Notes: generated by a model from the sequence alone, not told the origin. DNA of 64,000 bases from Selaginella moellendorffii (GCF_000143415.4 NW_003314261.1:5095053-5159052); one strand, 5' to 3'; shown: positions 21,085 through 33,746, counted from the stretch's first letter. Numbers and translations: made by a program.

Positions 21085-23890
21085 CTAGGCCATGTCAGGG
21101 ACACCTAAATCCGAGTCCCCCTCACCTTCCCAATCCAGGGACATTGAGTTCGTTGCGTGCAAAAGGTCAGTCAGGCCAGCAACATCCTCCAGATAATTTG
21201 GGGAATTCAAGGCCTCTAGGATAAAAGCGAAGCCTCTTGCTTTGAACTCCGAGACGATCTAAATACCATGGTGTCAGAGAAAGAGAAAAAGAGAAACGGT
21301 GGTGCTACCTTTGGTGAGCAAGCAGTGCAGCCATCGAAAGCAATCCCGGAAACGACGAGTTGTGCGTAGTGTGCGAGAAAGCCTCTAATCTGGTGGGGCA
21401 GTATTCCCATGGGCTGCTCGATGCTCGTCGTCACAGAAACCGCTTGATCAGCGGGAGCAGCTGGCCTGTAATATAGTAGAGTCAGCAATTAAATACAATG
21501 CTGAAAACAGCTCACCCAAGTGGATGGTGCATTACAACCACCGCCATCTCTACAGCTAGCCCACCGGCAATAGGAGCTAGCGCAGGACGACTCACTGTGC
21601 ATTGCTGATCGAGCGTTCGGTTGACAGTCGACTAAAAGAAACCAAGGAATCAAAGGCAGAGACAAAATAGCAGTTTCGAGGCACAAACTTACATCAGTAG
21701 GTGCTACGACATCAGTGCAGAAATAGCATCCAAGTCGCGGGTCTTGCGTGGAATTGAAAGGTCCCTCTCCATGCCGCATGACGACGAAGGAGTCGAAGCC
21801 AAGTGCAGCATTTATAACTATCTGCCATGGTGGCGGTTAGGATCATAATCGAGAATGAGGTAAACAAAGATACCTTAGATTGCTCAGCCGCTGCACACAA
21901 AATAGTTGGAAGCCAGCGACTTTCCCTTGTATCGGTTAAAAGGAAAATAACGTCATGTTCCTCTATCAAGCTTTGCAGCTTAGTGAAGTTATCAAAGGTT
22001 TCTTCAACCTGATTCCCGCTCACGCTATGTCCAGCCATTGGTATTGATATTTGATGCCCTTGCGCCCTCTGCAAAAGCAAAAGGATCAAAATATTTACAC
22101 CAAGTAAACAACAGAGATATTGCAGTACCACATCGACACATTTCGTCCTTAGAGCTTCTTGAGCAGCTTCAACTTTTGAACGGCCACAATCTTTGATCTG
22201 GTATAAAGGTTGCCGCAATGGATTCGAGTATCCAACTTTGCCATAGTCTACAAAAGTTATGTCGCGAATACCCCACGCCTGGTGACATAAGAGTTACTGA
22301 AGACGTACGATGAATTACAGAGGAGACTTACCAGAAGCCTCAAAGCAACTTCACACCCAAGTGTACCAGCACCAAGAAGCAAACATTTCGTCTTGGACAG
22401 TAGCAAGAGATTTAAGGACGGAAGACTGCGCCATTTCATAAGCTTAAGATTCAAGTCAGCCGCTGACTTCGCGAGCCTGTAAATTACAAAACTATAAGAA
22501 AGCCATGGTAAAATAGTACGTACATATCAGGATTCATTAAGGAAGAAAGATCGACTGATCGCGCAGAAGGTTCCCATCCAGCTGCTTTAGGCACGGCGTT
22601 CGTATTTTCTGGAAGGACTCTAGTTAGTAGCTTACCTTGTCTAGGAAAGCAAGAAAAAAACATACCACCGAATTCTTCAAAGGTAGCTGACGTGACAAAA
22701 CAATGTCTTAAGTCAGTTCGTCCTTGTAGCTCACGCCAACACAAGATATCCACATTCTTTAAGCCCCACCGGACAGCGGCTAGAACAAGCAAATTCCTGA
22801 CAGGCCATCCGGGATTCGTTGGCAAATGTGAAGGATCATAAAAGCCCAGTAGAATCTGAAAACCTCCACGTCTGAGAAAAGGAGCACGCTCATAAAAAAC
22901 TAGAAAAAAAAAAAATACCTTTCCACTTCCTTGGCATTTTTCCCAGTCACTCAAAGGCCTAACCGTGACACCATCACATGAAAGGTGCAGGAGAAAAAAC
23001 GAAAGACCTGTTGTACAATTTTTCTTTTCAGAAAACCAAAACAATCCCAGAAGCTTACATGTTGTCAATGGAGACGTTCTCCAGGCCGTACAAGCTGAAA
23101 CAACTCGCAAGGACTGTGCAAACTGACCACATTACTACAGGAACAGCAAAGACATGAAAAACAAGTTACCTCTTCAGCAGTAAAATAATCCGAGGCCGGC
23201 TGGAACATGGTGTGCTTCACAGCTTGAGTAAACTGTAATGCCGGGAAAGAAAACCAATACTTGAATCGCCATTCCTTCAAATCGGCATAGCAGATGACGA
23301 AGAACCGATTTAGAAGGTTGGAGTCTTCCTCTGCCCGACCCGAGCAGATATCGTCCCACACCTTTAAGCAAAGAAGAAAATTTAGTGAGAGCTTAGCAAG
23401 CAATCAAAGCAAAATACCTTTGCAGTCTCCTCGTTCATCAAAGCATCCCTGTCTATGGAATTAAACTCATCACTCGTATTGGTATTGTATAGTGTTCCTG
23501 GCGCAGGGCATCGATTTCGATCGCTCGCAGGACTCTCCGTGCCGAGCTCCAGCGACAGAGACTCGTAGGTCAGCTGCAATGGCTTAGAAATCCTGGGATG
23601 GCTACACGGAGCGAAGAATCCTACATTGCCGCAGCTTCAGCACACAGAAATTCCTAGATATTACGGGGATTACCTTGGATCTGGAGCGGCCGCCGGTCGA
23701 GACGAAGAACATCGAGCTTGAGATTCGCAAGACCATGCCAGAAATCAGCCGTGACGGAGCTCTGCCACGGCACGAACTTGAGGATGCGCGATTGCGTAGG
23801 CGCCGTCGCCGAACCCGATCCCGATCCAGCAGTGGCAGTGGAGGCGGAGGAGGAGGAGGGCGAGGAGGAAGGCGCTCCCGGTGGCGCCAT
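21085..23890 (-). CDS. ATG7: Autophagy E1-like enzyme ATG7
   Basis: ATG7 activates ATG8 and ATG12 as thioesters and passes them to ATG3 and ATG10. The start at 23890 begins [15 protein letters not shown], followed by [19 protein letters not shown] (N-terminal domain). Middle exons include [20 protein letters not shown]-like sequence. The adenylation domain shows [19 protein letters not shown], the [20 protein letters not shown] stretch and [19 protein letters not shown]. The catalytic-Cys region reads [20 protein letters not shown]. The last exons give [17 protein letters not shown] and a C-terminus rich in Asp/Glu ending [11 protein letters not shown], stop 21085-21087. About a dozen introns of 50-90 bp. 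It is head-to-head with the plastid-protein gene at 23951. Confidence 0.95.
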
Positions 23891-23950
23891 CTTTGAAATA
23901 GGGCTAAATAGGGCACCACTGGGTTTTGCTAGGGCTTTGCTTCGTCCTAG
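23891..23950. promoter_or_regulatory. 60-bp divergent start-codon interval
   Basis: ATG7 (minus) and the At4g37920-like gene (plus) have start codons 60 bp apart, so leaders or promoters overlap. The interval has TAGGGCTAAATAGGGC and GCTAGGGCTTTGC, site-II/telo-box-like motifs; no TATA box is evident. Confidence 0.5.
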
Positions 23951-26071
23951 ATGGACCTTGCGCTTCCAATACACTCTATCCAGCGTCTTCTTCCTCCAAG
24001 GTATGACTCTAATTCTATCTTCTTGCTCACTACATCGTCCTTGATTTCTAGCTTGATAGATTTATGAGCTTACCCGCATTCTCTCTTTCAGATTTTTTCT
24101 TTGAGTTTTGAGCTCTTTCGTGTTTTAGATTTCTCTTCAATATTTGTGTAGGCTTGCTTCTTCCTATTGATTGATTTCTCTCCCTCTTCAGGTTTCTTCT
24201 ACATTCTTTCTTGGTTTTTTGGAGTCCTAATTTGTTCCTTTCGTTTGCAGGAGTACTTTTAATTTTTCTAAGCTCTTACAGAGGTAACTGGTGCTCTTGA
24301 GAAGTATACTTCTAAGGTTCTTTTACAGGCCTGTTGTTAGTTTTTCCAAGGCATCTGATAGTCGGTACGTGAGAATGTAGTAACAAGTTTTTCAGCTATA
24401 GCTTTGGTTGATCTGATGAGGTTTTTTAATTCGTAGAGTTTTGCGAAATTCAGTATCGACGTCGGCTGCTGCTCAGGACGATCTTGCTGATGATTTGCTT
24501 GGAGAGTGGGATCCCAGCTACAATGAGAATCAGCCTTGGGACTACAAATCGTACCAAGCTTTGCTTCACGGAGGGGAAGAAGTCGTAAGCATTTTGGAGT
24601 CCATGATAGAAGTGGTACGAGTTTTGCCATTGTTTTCTTTTGATTTTTTCAAGTTTGTTCTTTCCAGTTGGACGATGTTACTAGCCTGGACAAAGAATCC
24701 GAGGACACGGCCATTCAGATGGCAGCACTGGCGTGCATCGGCCAAAGACTGGAGCATCTCGATGGCAGCTTCATGATGGCGTTGGACTTGATGATCGCTC
24801 AAGCCAGCAAAGACAAAGATGACAAGGTTGCTGCGTTAAGCTTCTCTTCCTCCTTTGCAGTTTTCATCAGGTGATTGATCGATTGATTGAGACTGACTGA
24901 CTGATTGACATCACCTTGTCGTGCTCCATCGAAAAGCCGAAGTTTTATGTTTTGTGACGATTGATGCTGACTATATGCTTTTCTTCTTCCAGAAAAAACA
25001 GCTTTTGGATGTCATCAAAGAGACGACGTTGGCTCAACTCACAGAAAAGGCATCGCCGGTGGTACGCTATCAGATCTTCTTTTTAGCTCCGACTCTAAGT
25101 TGGCTTTTCAGCTACAAATCGTGAGCATGCTTAGCCACACTCCCGACAAAGAGCATCGACGTCAAATCTTACGTTCTGCTGCTGGCGGTGGAGGCATTCA
25201 CTCTGCTTCCGGTGGAGGCACGGTGACCGTCCCTGAAGGAAATCTTCTCCACATTGCCAATCAAGCCAACGACCTCATCAACGTGTCTCTCTCACCCAGC
25301 CTGTCTTTCACCTTTGCAGCTAAACGTGATCTCTTTCTTCTACAGGACATGGAGGAGAAACCGAAAGTGAATGACCGAAAGCTACTGGCAAAGCTCATTC
25401 TCATCAGAGAAGAAGCACACGATATGCTCGGCGGAGGTATTCTCGACGAGCGAAACAAGCCGGGACTTAAAAGCTTGCCCGCACCCGAGGTAGTGGATTA
25501 CTTTCGTTTTCCTTTCCTAAGAAACGTTCATGGTCCCAGGTAAACTTCATCTCGAAGTTAGTCGCAGTAAGACCAGGGCCTCTTCTACGCGAGAAGCTCG
25601 AGAATGTAATGCGGGGGAGGGACGAAGGCGCGGACGTTGAAATGGAGGAGTCACAAGAAGGCGATGAGGTAGAACTTTTGGTGCTCTTTCTTTCATCGCT
25701 TTTCTAAACCCGTGGGACTCCAGAAAAACGTTAAAGTGAAGAAAATGAAGATGGTGCTTCCCGTCCGGCCTGGAATGTTTCTCGAGACTGTGACAAAGGT
25801 ATTTAGTGTTTCCTCTGATCTTTTATCCATCTCTATTTCACAGTTGCTCGGTGGCATGTATAATAACAAAACCGCTGCTGGAATCACAGTCCAGCACCTC
25901 GACTGGGTGAGTAAATTCTTACGGTTGTCTATCTTTCGAGTGACAATCCCAATCCAACAGACTTACAGGACGACTCTCGAAATCCTCCAAGAAATCGCCC
26001 ACGGGAAGCACAGCGTCAAAAACGAAACAAACGCTGACAATACAAAGGACTTCAAAACCTCTAGTTCGTAA
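23951..26071 (+). CDS. Conserved plastid protein, At4g37920-like
   Basis: Exon 1 (23951-24000) encodes MDLALPIHSIQRLLPP, joined in phase to exon 2 (24329-24364, PVVSFSKASDSR) and then to VLRNSVSTSAAAQDDLADDL; this looks like a chloroplast transit peptide. The body contains GEWDPSYNENQPWDYKSYQA, KKQLLDVIKETTLAQLTEKA, IVSMLSHTPDKEHRRQILRS, DRKLLAKLILIREEAHDMLG, GGILDERNKPGLKSLP, VLPVRPGMFLETVTKLLGG and HLDWTYRTTLEILQEIAHGK. Block order and wording agree with what I remember of the plant-specific At4g37920/At1g36320 family, whose function is not known to me. Stop 26069-26071. About ten small introns. Confidence 0.8.
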
Positions 26072-26214
26072 GCATGTTTCCATAAACATATTTTTAATGA
26101 AACTCTGTACATTACTTCTTATACCTGAGATGCGAAGCCCAAGTTTTGTTCTTGCTGCATCTTCCAAAAACTTAATAGATTATCTCGCTGCTCTACTAGA
26201 AGAAAATGGAGCTG

Positions 26215-27864
26215 CTAACCTCTTGGAGGATTTACCGGCCTGTCTACCACGATAGTGAGCTCCGAGCTATGGCTTCTCCCTTGAAGAGAAGAGCCTTGAG
26301 AGTCTCCGCTGCTTTGGCTTTGAGCCGGGTCGTCACTGGCACCGGGAGGAGCGGTGCTCAACATGTCGTGAAGCCTGACCATGACACGGCGAACTTCTTG
26401 CTCGGCTTGCTGGTTGAGAACCACCATAAGATCAGCCTCTGGGAAAACCGAGCACCGGCACTGCGGGCATTTTACGTTGAGGCGTAGCCACTCATCGATG
26501 CAATCCACATGAAAGTTGTGCGCACAAGGAAGTCCTCGCACCTGGATGATGCTTATTCACAAAAGGAGTGACGACAAAAGCCGAAGTACCTCAGTTCCAA
26601 CAGTGAAGTCCTCTAAGCATATGGAACACGACGAGCACTCGGTAGGGACACGCTTGAGCTGGAACTTTGGGAGCTGCTGGATCAAGCTCTCCACTGCTTC
26701 TCTCTACAGCACGAGATTAACACCTAAAGGCATTCCAGTGAATAAGAACACTCACCTGCGCGGGAGTGAGCGTTAGACCGGGAAAGGCAATGGTGTCATG
26801 AGCAGTTCGTTGCTCTTGCACGGGAATGGAGGAACGTAGAGTCCAATCTGGAACCCTGATCAGCTCCGCCAGCACCTGCATGTCCAACTAACGTAAAAGA
26901 CGAACAGAGAAAGAATGCGAAGTACCTCCAATTCCGAGATGGCAGATCCTTGAGGAACAAGTTGCAAATGAGACTGCCGTCGCATCAACCACTGAAGGAA
27001 ATAAAGAGTTTCTTGCACTCTTTGAATCAGAAAGCAAACTAGTAGTTTACCTTGCTGGCGGACATGCATGCGATTGAAATCAGGCCGCAATAGCTGAAAA
27101 GTAACCAGATAAGGAATCCCCATTTCTGCCCTTCTTCTGGAAGCTAAAACAAACAAGAAAGAGGTGTTCTTCAACTCGAAACATATGAAACAGCAATGCC
27201 AAACACTTACGCATTGCCTTGCATTTGTAAACCACAAGCTCCCGATGACAGTCCACGCCCAGAGAAACGGATACATGAAAAACGCAAGGCAGGACAACAC
27301 CAAAACTCTGGCCTGGAAGAGCAACAGCCGCTGCTGAGGGCTTGCATCACTGCGCACAGACACACACACACACACACAGAAAGCCTATCAGAAAGATAAA
27401 AAAAAGATTCGGTGTTCCACAGTGAAAGCACTTACGGGCCCATCTTTGACGCTATGCCGTTGTCCACAAACATGAGAATCCGGAACACAAAAACAGTAGC
27501 ATAGTCCACCTAGAGCGAAAAAAAGCAAAGAGATCCATGAGGAAAAGCTACAAGCTCGCTAGCTAGTCTTGCAAAGCTTACCACGATCCAGATGTGAAGA
27601 GGATACATGCACGCGTGATACCTATCCCAGTTGATAGACACTACGATCCTGTGGAGATCAATCATCTATTGTCAAGGAATCCATCCACAAGAGAAGAGGA
27701 AAACACAAAATCGAGCTAAAAGCCGATAAGGATACACGCTGGTGGCGAGCATTGACAAGAAAAATCCATCGAACCTGCGAGAAATAGTTCTCTCTGCGGT
27801 GAGCGAATGCGCGAGAAAGAGGAAGCAGCACTTACCACTTGAAATCCACGCCGCGAGCGCCCAT
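26215..27864 (-). CDS. SIS3: SIS3-type membrane RING E3 ligase
   Basis: Arabidopsis SIS3 is a RING ubiquitin ligase in sugar response. The first exon reads [10 protein letters not shown] and splices to [13 protein letters not shown]. Further exons give membrane segments around [20 protein letters not shown]. The C-terminal RING-H2 domain shows [20 protein letters not shown] and [15 protein letters not shown], with Cys/His spacing intact, preceded by a Cys-x2-Cys exon near 26.6 kb. The tail is Ser/Gln-rich and ends [10 protein letters not shown], stop 26215-26217. The order (multiple membrane spans, then RING near the C-terminus) is the SIS3 layout. Confidence 0.92.
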
Positions 27865-28238
27865 CGCCCCTTGGAGCCGAGGTCCCGGGAGGCGCTCCAG
27901 ATCGGGGAATGCAAGCCCCTTGGTTTACCCTATGGCTTGGATTTCCTGCGCGCCGCGAGATTCTCGCATCGGTGCCGCGAGCAGCGCGCGCGATCTCGGG
28001 GCTGGACGGAGATTTGCGATGCAAGCACACCACATTCACCGACAGCTCCCGGGCATCTCTCCACGGAAGCAAAAGAAAAGCATGGATGGATGGAGCAAAG
28101 CCTAAACCCGGGATTAGGCCTACCCAACCCAGCTTACTTAAGAGCCACTGGATATACCGACGCCGATGCTTTAGAATATGCCAATACAAAAAGAGGATCT
28201 TCTTCTAATGGGGAGTTTTCTCGAGAAACTTTCGAGCT

Positions 28239-29233
28239 TTAAGCAGCTGGCTTTTTCTTCTTCTCCGCACGGCACAAGCTCTTGTGGACAGAGGTCAGCC
28301 TCGCGAGCGCAGCTCTTTTCAGATCGGGCCTGTAGCCATTGTCTCCCACCTGGAAGAAAAAGAGAAAAAAATGACAAAATAGAACACGAAAGATATCACC
28401 GAGGAACACTTCAACCACTCGCGAGCAAAAGACAAGCAACGATGCAGAAGTTTTGTAGGGAGGAAAGTTTTAGAGAACACTTGATCAAAATCGAAGTGCC
28501 CTCCACGTTATGATCACCCGGCTTGAGTTTCTGCCTTGTTGACAAGGCTCGAGAGCACAGAGCTTCTCTAAAGCCAGAGGTAAGGCATTAAGAAAACAAG
28601 TATTCACAGATATCCAAAACACGAAGCAAAATAGCAAGCATTCAACTAAGCAAACTAAGCAAGCATTCACAGAGATCCAAAACACGAAGCAAACTAGTAT
28701 TCACAGAGGTCCAAAACACGACGCAAACTAGCAAGCATTCACAGAGGTCCAAAACACGAAGCAAAGCATTCACAGAGATCCAAAACACGAAGCAAACTAG
28801 CAAGCATTCACGATCCAAAAGCCAAGAAAAAATGGATTTCGAGGTTACCTGATTGATGATGACTTTGGCCTTGTTCTTGAAGTTGGACTTGAGCAGCGAG
28901 CGGTTCAAGTAGGATGCGGGCTTGTTGCTCTTCTTCTTCTTGGTGGTGGTGAGAACGATGTCCATTTTCTCTCCAGCCGGGGCCACAGCGACGGTCTTCT
29001 TGTTAGCCAAGCCTGAAAAGAGAGAATGCGATCAATCCAGCAAGAGACGATTATCGGGATTTCTAAAAGAGCTGGAAACGATCTTTCTCACCTGAGTACT
29101 TGTAGGTGTTGAGATTGTAGAGATTGTTGGGCTCGCTGCTGAATTGCACCGAGGCGCTGCTGTTGCCATTCCGCTTCACCAAGAACTTGTTGCTGTTCTT
29201 GACGAGCAGCCAGATCAAGTCGGGAGACGCCAT
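28239..29233 (-). CDS. RPL28: 60S ribosomal protein eL28
   Basis: The cytosolic large-subunit protein L28 is encoded in three exons. Exon 1 (from 29233) reads MASPDLIWLLVKNSNKFLVK and ends YNLNTYKYS. Exon 2 (about 28,849-29,013) reads GLANKKTVAVAPAGEKMDIV, then lysine-rich sequence and LKSNFKNKAKVIINQ. Exon 3 (28,239-28,352) reads VGDNGYRPDLKRAALARLTS and ends AEKKKKPAA. Length (about 140 aa) is normal. The second intron is unusually long for this window (about 0.5 kb) and carries a minisatellite. Confidence 0.94.
28590..28815. repeat. Minisatellite inside RPL28 intron 2
   Basis: A unit of roughly 35-45 bp built on GCATTCACAGAGATCCAAAA and CACGAAGCAAACTAGCAA recurs about five to six times with variable length and point changes (GATCC/GGTCC, partial units). 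It accounts for most of the enlarged intron and gives spurious repetitive open frames on the minus strand. Confidence 0.85.
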
Positions 29234-29337
29234 CGCGCTCGATCGATCGATCCGCCAAGCGCAAAAACCCTACCCGGCGGCTCAAACCCTAGACCTAGAT
29301 CCCGGAGAATATACTGTTCGTCGGCGTTGACGTTTTA
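29234..29337. promoter_or_regulatory. Divergent promoter of RPL28 and rhodanese genes
   Basis: 104 bp lie between the RPL28 start codon (minus) and the first in-frame ATG of the rhodanese gene (plus). The stretch contains AAACCCTA copies (telo-box, typical of plant ribosomal protein promoters) at about 29,265 and 29,284. Confidence 0.6.
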
Positions 29338-30050
29338 ATGGAGCTTTGCGCGCCATTGGCCCTTGCGTCCTTTGTAGCGGCGCCAAGAGCGCGCATTCTC
29401 TCAGGAAATCTCCGATCGACACCGAAATTTAGGATCGCGATCGCGATGAGTGATCAGGGGCCGCGGGATGTCTCGCTCAAGCATGTGGAGGTCGATGCTG
29501 CTCGAGGGATGCTCCAGTCCGGATCGCATCGATATCTGGATGTCCGGTAAGCTCGATCTCGGAGATTTTCGGCTTCTCGAGTGATCCACAGCGCGATTCT
29601 TGATCTTAGAGCTCCCGAGGTCTTTGCAACTGGGAATGTCGCTGGCTCGCGTAATGTTCCTTACTATATCCCGGGCTCCGGTAAGTAGCGAGCTCCTTTT
29701 GCAAACTTCTTTCAAGATTTGTTTTCTTGCTCTTCCCAGATAAAGTCAAGAACACTAACTTCGAGCAAGAGGTTCTTTCTAACTTCGACAAAGAAGAAGG
29801 AATCATAGTGGTATGACTATCTGCCATCGGGTTTTTTTTTCTCCCTCTCATTGTTTACCCAAATTCAGGGATGTGGAACTGGAACTCGATCCGTTTTGGC
29901 TGCTGCCGATCTTCTTGCCGCAGTAAGACTCGATCTAAAGTTCTGAAACTCTACATTTGCTTTTAAATTTTTTCACAGGGATTCACGAATGTTTACAACA
30001 TGGCTGGTGGATACCGCGCCATCAAGAACAAGCAGACAGACAACAAATAG
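29338..30050 (+). CDS. Single-domain rhodanese-like protein
   Basis: Exon 1 starts MELCAPLALASFVAAPRARI, a plausible organelle-targeting leader; a second ATG at 29446 (MSDQGPRDVSLKHVEVDAAR) would give a cytosolic form. It continues through LQSGSHRYLDVR, APEVFATGNVAGSRNVPYYI, NFEQEVLSNFDKEEGIIV, then the active-site loop GCGTGTRS with the catalytic Cys, and AGFTNVYNMAGGYRAI. Stop 30048-30050. Four or five exons with ~55-90 bp introns. This matches plant STR16/STR18-type sulfurtransferases; the sulfur acceptor is unknown. Confidence 0.9.
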
Positions 30051-30122
30051 CTTCGCGCGATGGCAAAGACTCGAATAAGATTAAGCACAGAGAAACGAAT
30101 AAATCCAGTGGGGTGTAGATCA

Positions 30123-31159
30123 TCATCCCTCGACTTGCATGCGATGCATACGCCGAGTTCTCTCTGGACAAAGCAATTCACGGTAAATAAGTTCCTCGCG
30201 AACTTTGATCTCCAAGTACGTACCTGCGGCAATTCGCCTGTTTCCCATTCCTACAATCTCGCATTTGTAGTTCATGTAGAGCTGGTTTGTGGTCTTGGGA
30301 GTCTTCATATGCTTGGGATTCCCGTCACACAGGCTGTTTGAGTAGATTCCAGTGAACTAATTTGTTTCTTCCAGGCACAAACTCTAAGCTTACCAGTTAG
30401 CCAAGTAGCTCGCGTTCCGGCAGTCCATGTTTTGGACGCCGACATGGCTTCGCATCACCTCAGGCTTTCGGTTTCTGGGAGCATTCGGGTAATATGGCAT
30501 TAACTTCTTGCAGGATAAGTCACTAGCTTCGCCGATCTTTTGTATTTGTCCTTGGAAGAAAGAGTTTGTCCTGCAGAGGTTTACATATCGTTTCAACAAG
30601 TATGAGCGATGGAAGCCGAGACCTCACGTTTCATCCTGGAAGACGGGATGAAACGCGTAGGAGTTCGGTGCCTTGTAGCCAGTCTTGATCGTCTTGTGAG
30701 GGATCTGCGAACCAAATCGCAGGTGAGTGTTTTCCATTTTATCCTTTCATCTAGATCTCTCAAAGTCACTGAGATGTTGTTATACAGCATACAAATCTCC
30801 GGATCCAGGCATGCGAATAAGCTGGACAAGTGTTCCAGTCCGGCCTTCGTACTTGTTCTTCTTTGGGCCGTCGTCGTGGGGGCGAGAAACACTCTCCCGC
30901 TTGGGCACTTGAGCTGCGTCATCGAGGACGAGGACAATCAGATCAAAAGCCAGGCGAAAAGGAAACGAACAGCGAGCGAGAATCGACATCGACACTCACG
31001 GGGGTGATTTGCCAGGTACTCTTGATGCCTTCTCTCGGCCTCTTTCATCTCCGAGTGCTTCATCTCATGGAACTCCTTGTCCCACTCGCAGTGGCCCTCG
31101 TGCAAGCTGTGCGCGCATTTGTCATCGTGACGGTGATCTTTCTTCTTCCCCTTGGCCAT
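30123..31159 (-). CDS. Unrecognised His/Lys-rich protein
   Basis: The start at 31159 reads MAKGKKKDHRHDDKCAHSLH, then EMKHSEMKEAERRHQEYLAN. A second exon (about 30,797-30,950) gives KNKYEGRTGTLVQLIRMPGS. A third (30,630-30,720) gives SQIPHKTIKTGYKAPNSYAF and HPVFQDE. A fourth (about 30,408-30,600) gives PYYPNAPRNRKPEVMRSHVG and MDCRNASYLANW. The last gives QLYMNYKCEIVGMGNRRIAA, ending RRMHRMQVEG, stop 30123-30125. The exons share one strand with good short-intron boundaries, so I consider it a real gene, but I do not recognise a domain. It is divergent from the WD40 gene (256 bp). Confidence 0.7.
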
Positions 31160-31415
31160 GGCGAGCGCAAAAACCTTTGATGGATCGATTCGAGGGCCAG
31201 GCAGCGCTAGAGAATGGAGTTCTTCATCACTGGGAAGGGGTTCGCGTGAAGGGGTCAAATAGGGAGGAAAAACGGTTACTACTTCACATGACCGGGACAG
31301 GTGACAGGGCTCTACAGTGACCGTTAGGTTTAGGGCTGACGAAGTTGGGCGCGGCAATCCTTGATCCCAGCGGATACACGCCCAGTTGGAGTACCAAAAC
31401 CGGAGGGTCTATGCG

Positions 31416-33065
31416 ATGGAGCACGATGGCGAGACTCAGGATGATGGGGCGCCACGGCCCATTGTCCAAATCCAAATGTAAGCATTTCGTTCGGTCGTTC
31501 TTCCATGTTTTTTGTTCTTGGTTTTTTTCTCTCTCTCTCACTTGCTCGTCTTTTTTTCGCCAGGAAAGGCAAGGAGGCAATGTGCTGTGGCTTTTCCTAC
31601 GATAGCAACTGGTTAGCAGCTGGGAACGATACAGGAAGAATTGAGGTACTACTGCATCTGGAGTTTCCGAGCTAAAGCCATTCTTTTGATCTGCTGCCAG
31701 ATCTATAGAGTCTCTGATGGAGGCCTGGCTTATGTTTTGGATCGAAAAGCCACACAAAAGTTCGCCTGCACGACAATGTCCTTCCGGCCGCCCTCGAGCT
31801 GCTTTACCAGCAGGAACGTTCTCGTATCTTGTGGTAAGCGTTTTGATTGTCTCTCGGCGAGTGAGTGCTGGATATAATCTTTAGCATTTCCTTGTTGCAG
31901 ACGTTGGTGGTCTTATTCACCACTGGCATGCAACATCCGGAAAGCACCTCGGCACCACCAAAGAGGCTAACAATCACATCAACGCGGTGGATTTCCAGCC
32001 GACCGGAGAGAAGTTCGCGACGGGTGGTAGCGATTTTCAGGTGAAGTCAGTGAATTCACGAAGCATTTCTTGTCAAACTTCCGTCTCGTATCTAGCATTA
32101 CAGGTCCGAGTCTACGACGAAGCCACCAGGAAAATCGTGCATACGTTAAGTGATGGGTACGCTAAGCAGTTCTGAGCTTTGATCTTGCCCCTCGCTCAAT
32201 CAAGCATTCAGGGTCGTCGCACAGCGATGGGATCAAAGTTGTGGGCCACTCCAACCGTGTTTTCGCTGTTCGTTGGCATCCCGTCGATTCTCACATCATT
32301 TTGAGCGGAGGCTGGGACAACACTGTCCAGGTTCTTGCTTCACTACTTCACGCGTCATTCAATCTTACTGAGGTTTTCTTGGTGCCACCTAGATCTGGGA
32401 TTTGCGCTGTGGTAGATCGGTGAGGAGCATCTTTGGACCAAAGCTGTGCGGGGAAGCTCTTGACGTGTCTGATAACAACAAGATCCTAACCGGCTCTTGG
32501 CGATCCACCAAACAATTACAGGTCCGTTACTCTGGCACGCTTGTGTTTTTGGACGAGGGAATCTTTTTTCCTTCACAGGAATGGGACTTTGGAACTGGTG
32601 ACCTGATAAGAACTCTGGAGTGGATGAGCAACGAGGTACCATAGTAAAAATTCGTTTTTTGTGCAACTGAGCTCAAAAGTTCCCATCTCCAGCCGAGCCA
32701 AGTCTACACTGCTCAGTACGGGAAGGGCCTCTCTCACAAATACATCGTTGCTGGAGGGAGCAAACCAAACAGTGCTTGCGTTTTCCACAAAGACAGTGGC
32801 CAGGTACTATAGCCTCGAGTTCTTCTTTCGAAGCTCATCACGGCCGATTCCTTTGCCAGGCACTCGCGGGAGTCTCCGGACTGGAGAAGGGTGAGAACGA
32901 AAACGAATTCTCTTCAAATGAGGGATTAAGAAAACTTTGTTCTTCTTTTCCGCAGCTGTTTACTCGGTCGCCATCTCGGAGTCTGGATCTTACCTCGCGG
33001 TCACCACGGCAGATAACGTCTATCTCTACGACATGATCGACCTCACGAGCTCCATTTATGGTTAG
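31416..33065 (+). CDS. WD40 repeat protein
   Basis: About ten exons encode a beta-propeller of roughly 330 aa starting MEHDGETQDDGAPRPIVQIQ. Repeat-like blocks are: CCGFSYDSNWLAAGNDTGRI; SFRPPSSCFTSRNVLVSC with GLIHHWHATSGKHLG; INAVDFQPTGEKFATGGSDF; GHSNRVFAVRWHPVDSHIIL with GGWDNTVQIWDLR; DVSDNNKILTGSWR with QEWDFGTGDLIRTLEW; YTAQYGKGLSHKYIVAGGS; and VAISESGSYLAVTTADNVYL. The stop is at 33063-33065. The family is too general to name a partner or pathway. Confidence 0.85.
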
Positions 33066-33746
33066 AAGTAGATCCATTCGTTGCTATTTTGGAGAACTCT
33101 TATCTAAACAGTGAATTTTATAGAAAATGGTGGGGAGGGGAATCGAACCGCGGCAGGGGGTCTGACGTGGCCGCCACGGGGGCATCGAGCGCGGCCGGAC
33201 TAGGGTTATGACATGGGTTCCTTCCATGATCTGCGAGCGCCGTGTCGGACGAAGGCTCTCTAGACCTACTATGGTATGACATCGCTCCCTTGTAAATCCC
33301 TTGTTTTTCCTTTTATTCCCTCGCATTTTTTAGATTTGTGGAGGGAGCGATGGAGGGAGAGTGCATTCCGGCCTCTAGCGGAGGATTTCTCCCTTGTTCC
33401 CTCTCATGGCAGGATCTTGCAAGAATGCGGTAGCGCGAGGGATCTAGGCGGAGGATCGAGAGCGCAAGAATTTCCAGGTACGATCGATCGATCCCGCCTA
33501 GGTTGCTGGAATTTCGCCCGTGTGTTGTCTGGTTTGCTTGAGTCTGGATGAAATCCTTTCTGTTTGTGAAGATTTTCGCGCTTGCCTTGCGTTAGCTGGT
33601 TTCTTCTAGTCGATCCCGAGCAAAATTTTCTGGTGTGCTTGAGTGCTTGCCTCTGTAGAAGACTTTAATCAGTCAGTCATAGAACTTTCTTTGTTGGTGG
33701 ATGGAGTTTCTTGATCGTTTTTCTTCGCAGATTAAATTATTTTCCA
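33066..33746. other. Intergenic region and spliced leader of the SAM gene
   Basis: No coding gene is seen. A T-rich acceptor (TTTTTCTTCGCAG at 33,718-33,730) shortly before the next start suggests an intron in the 5' untranslated region. A GGGGAATCGAACCGCGG stretch at 33,136 resembles a tRNA T-arm on the minus strand, but its stem does not pair. Confidence 0.5.

Noticed and set aside
33130-33200. Possible tRNA 3' half on the minus strand
   Set aside because: GGTTCGATTCC is present but T-stem and acceptor pairing fail.
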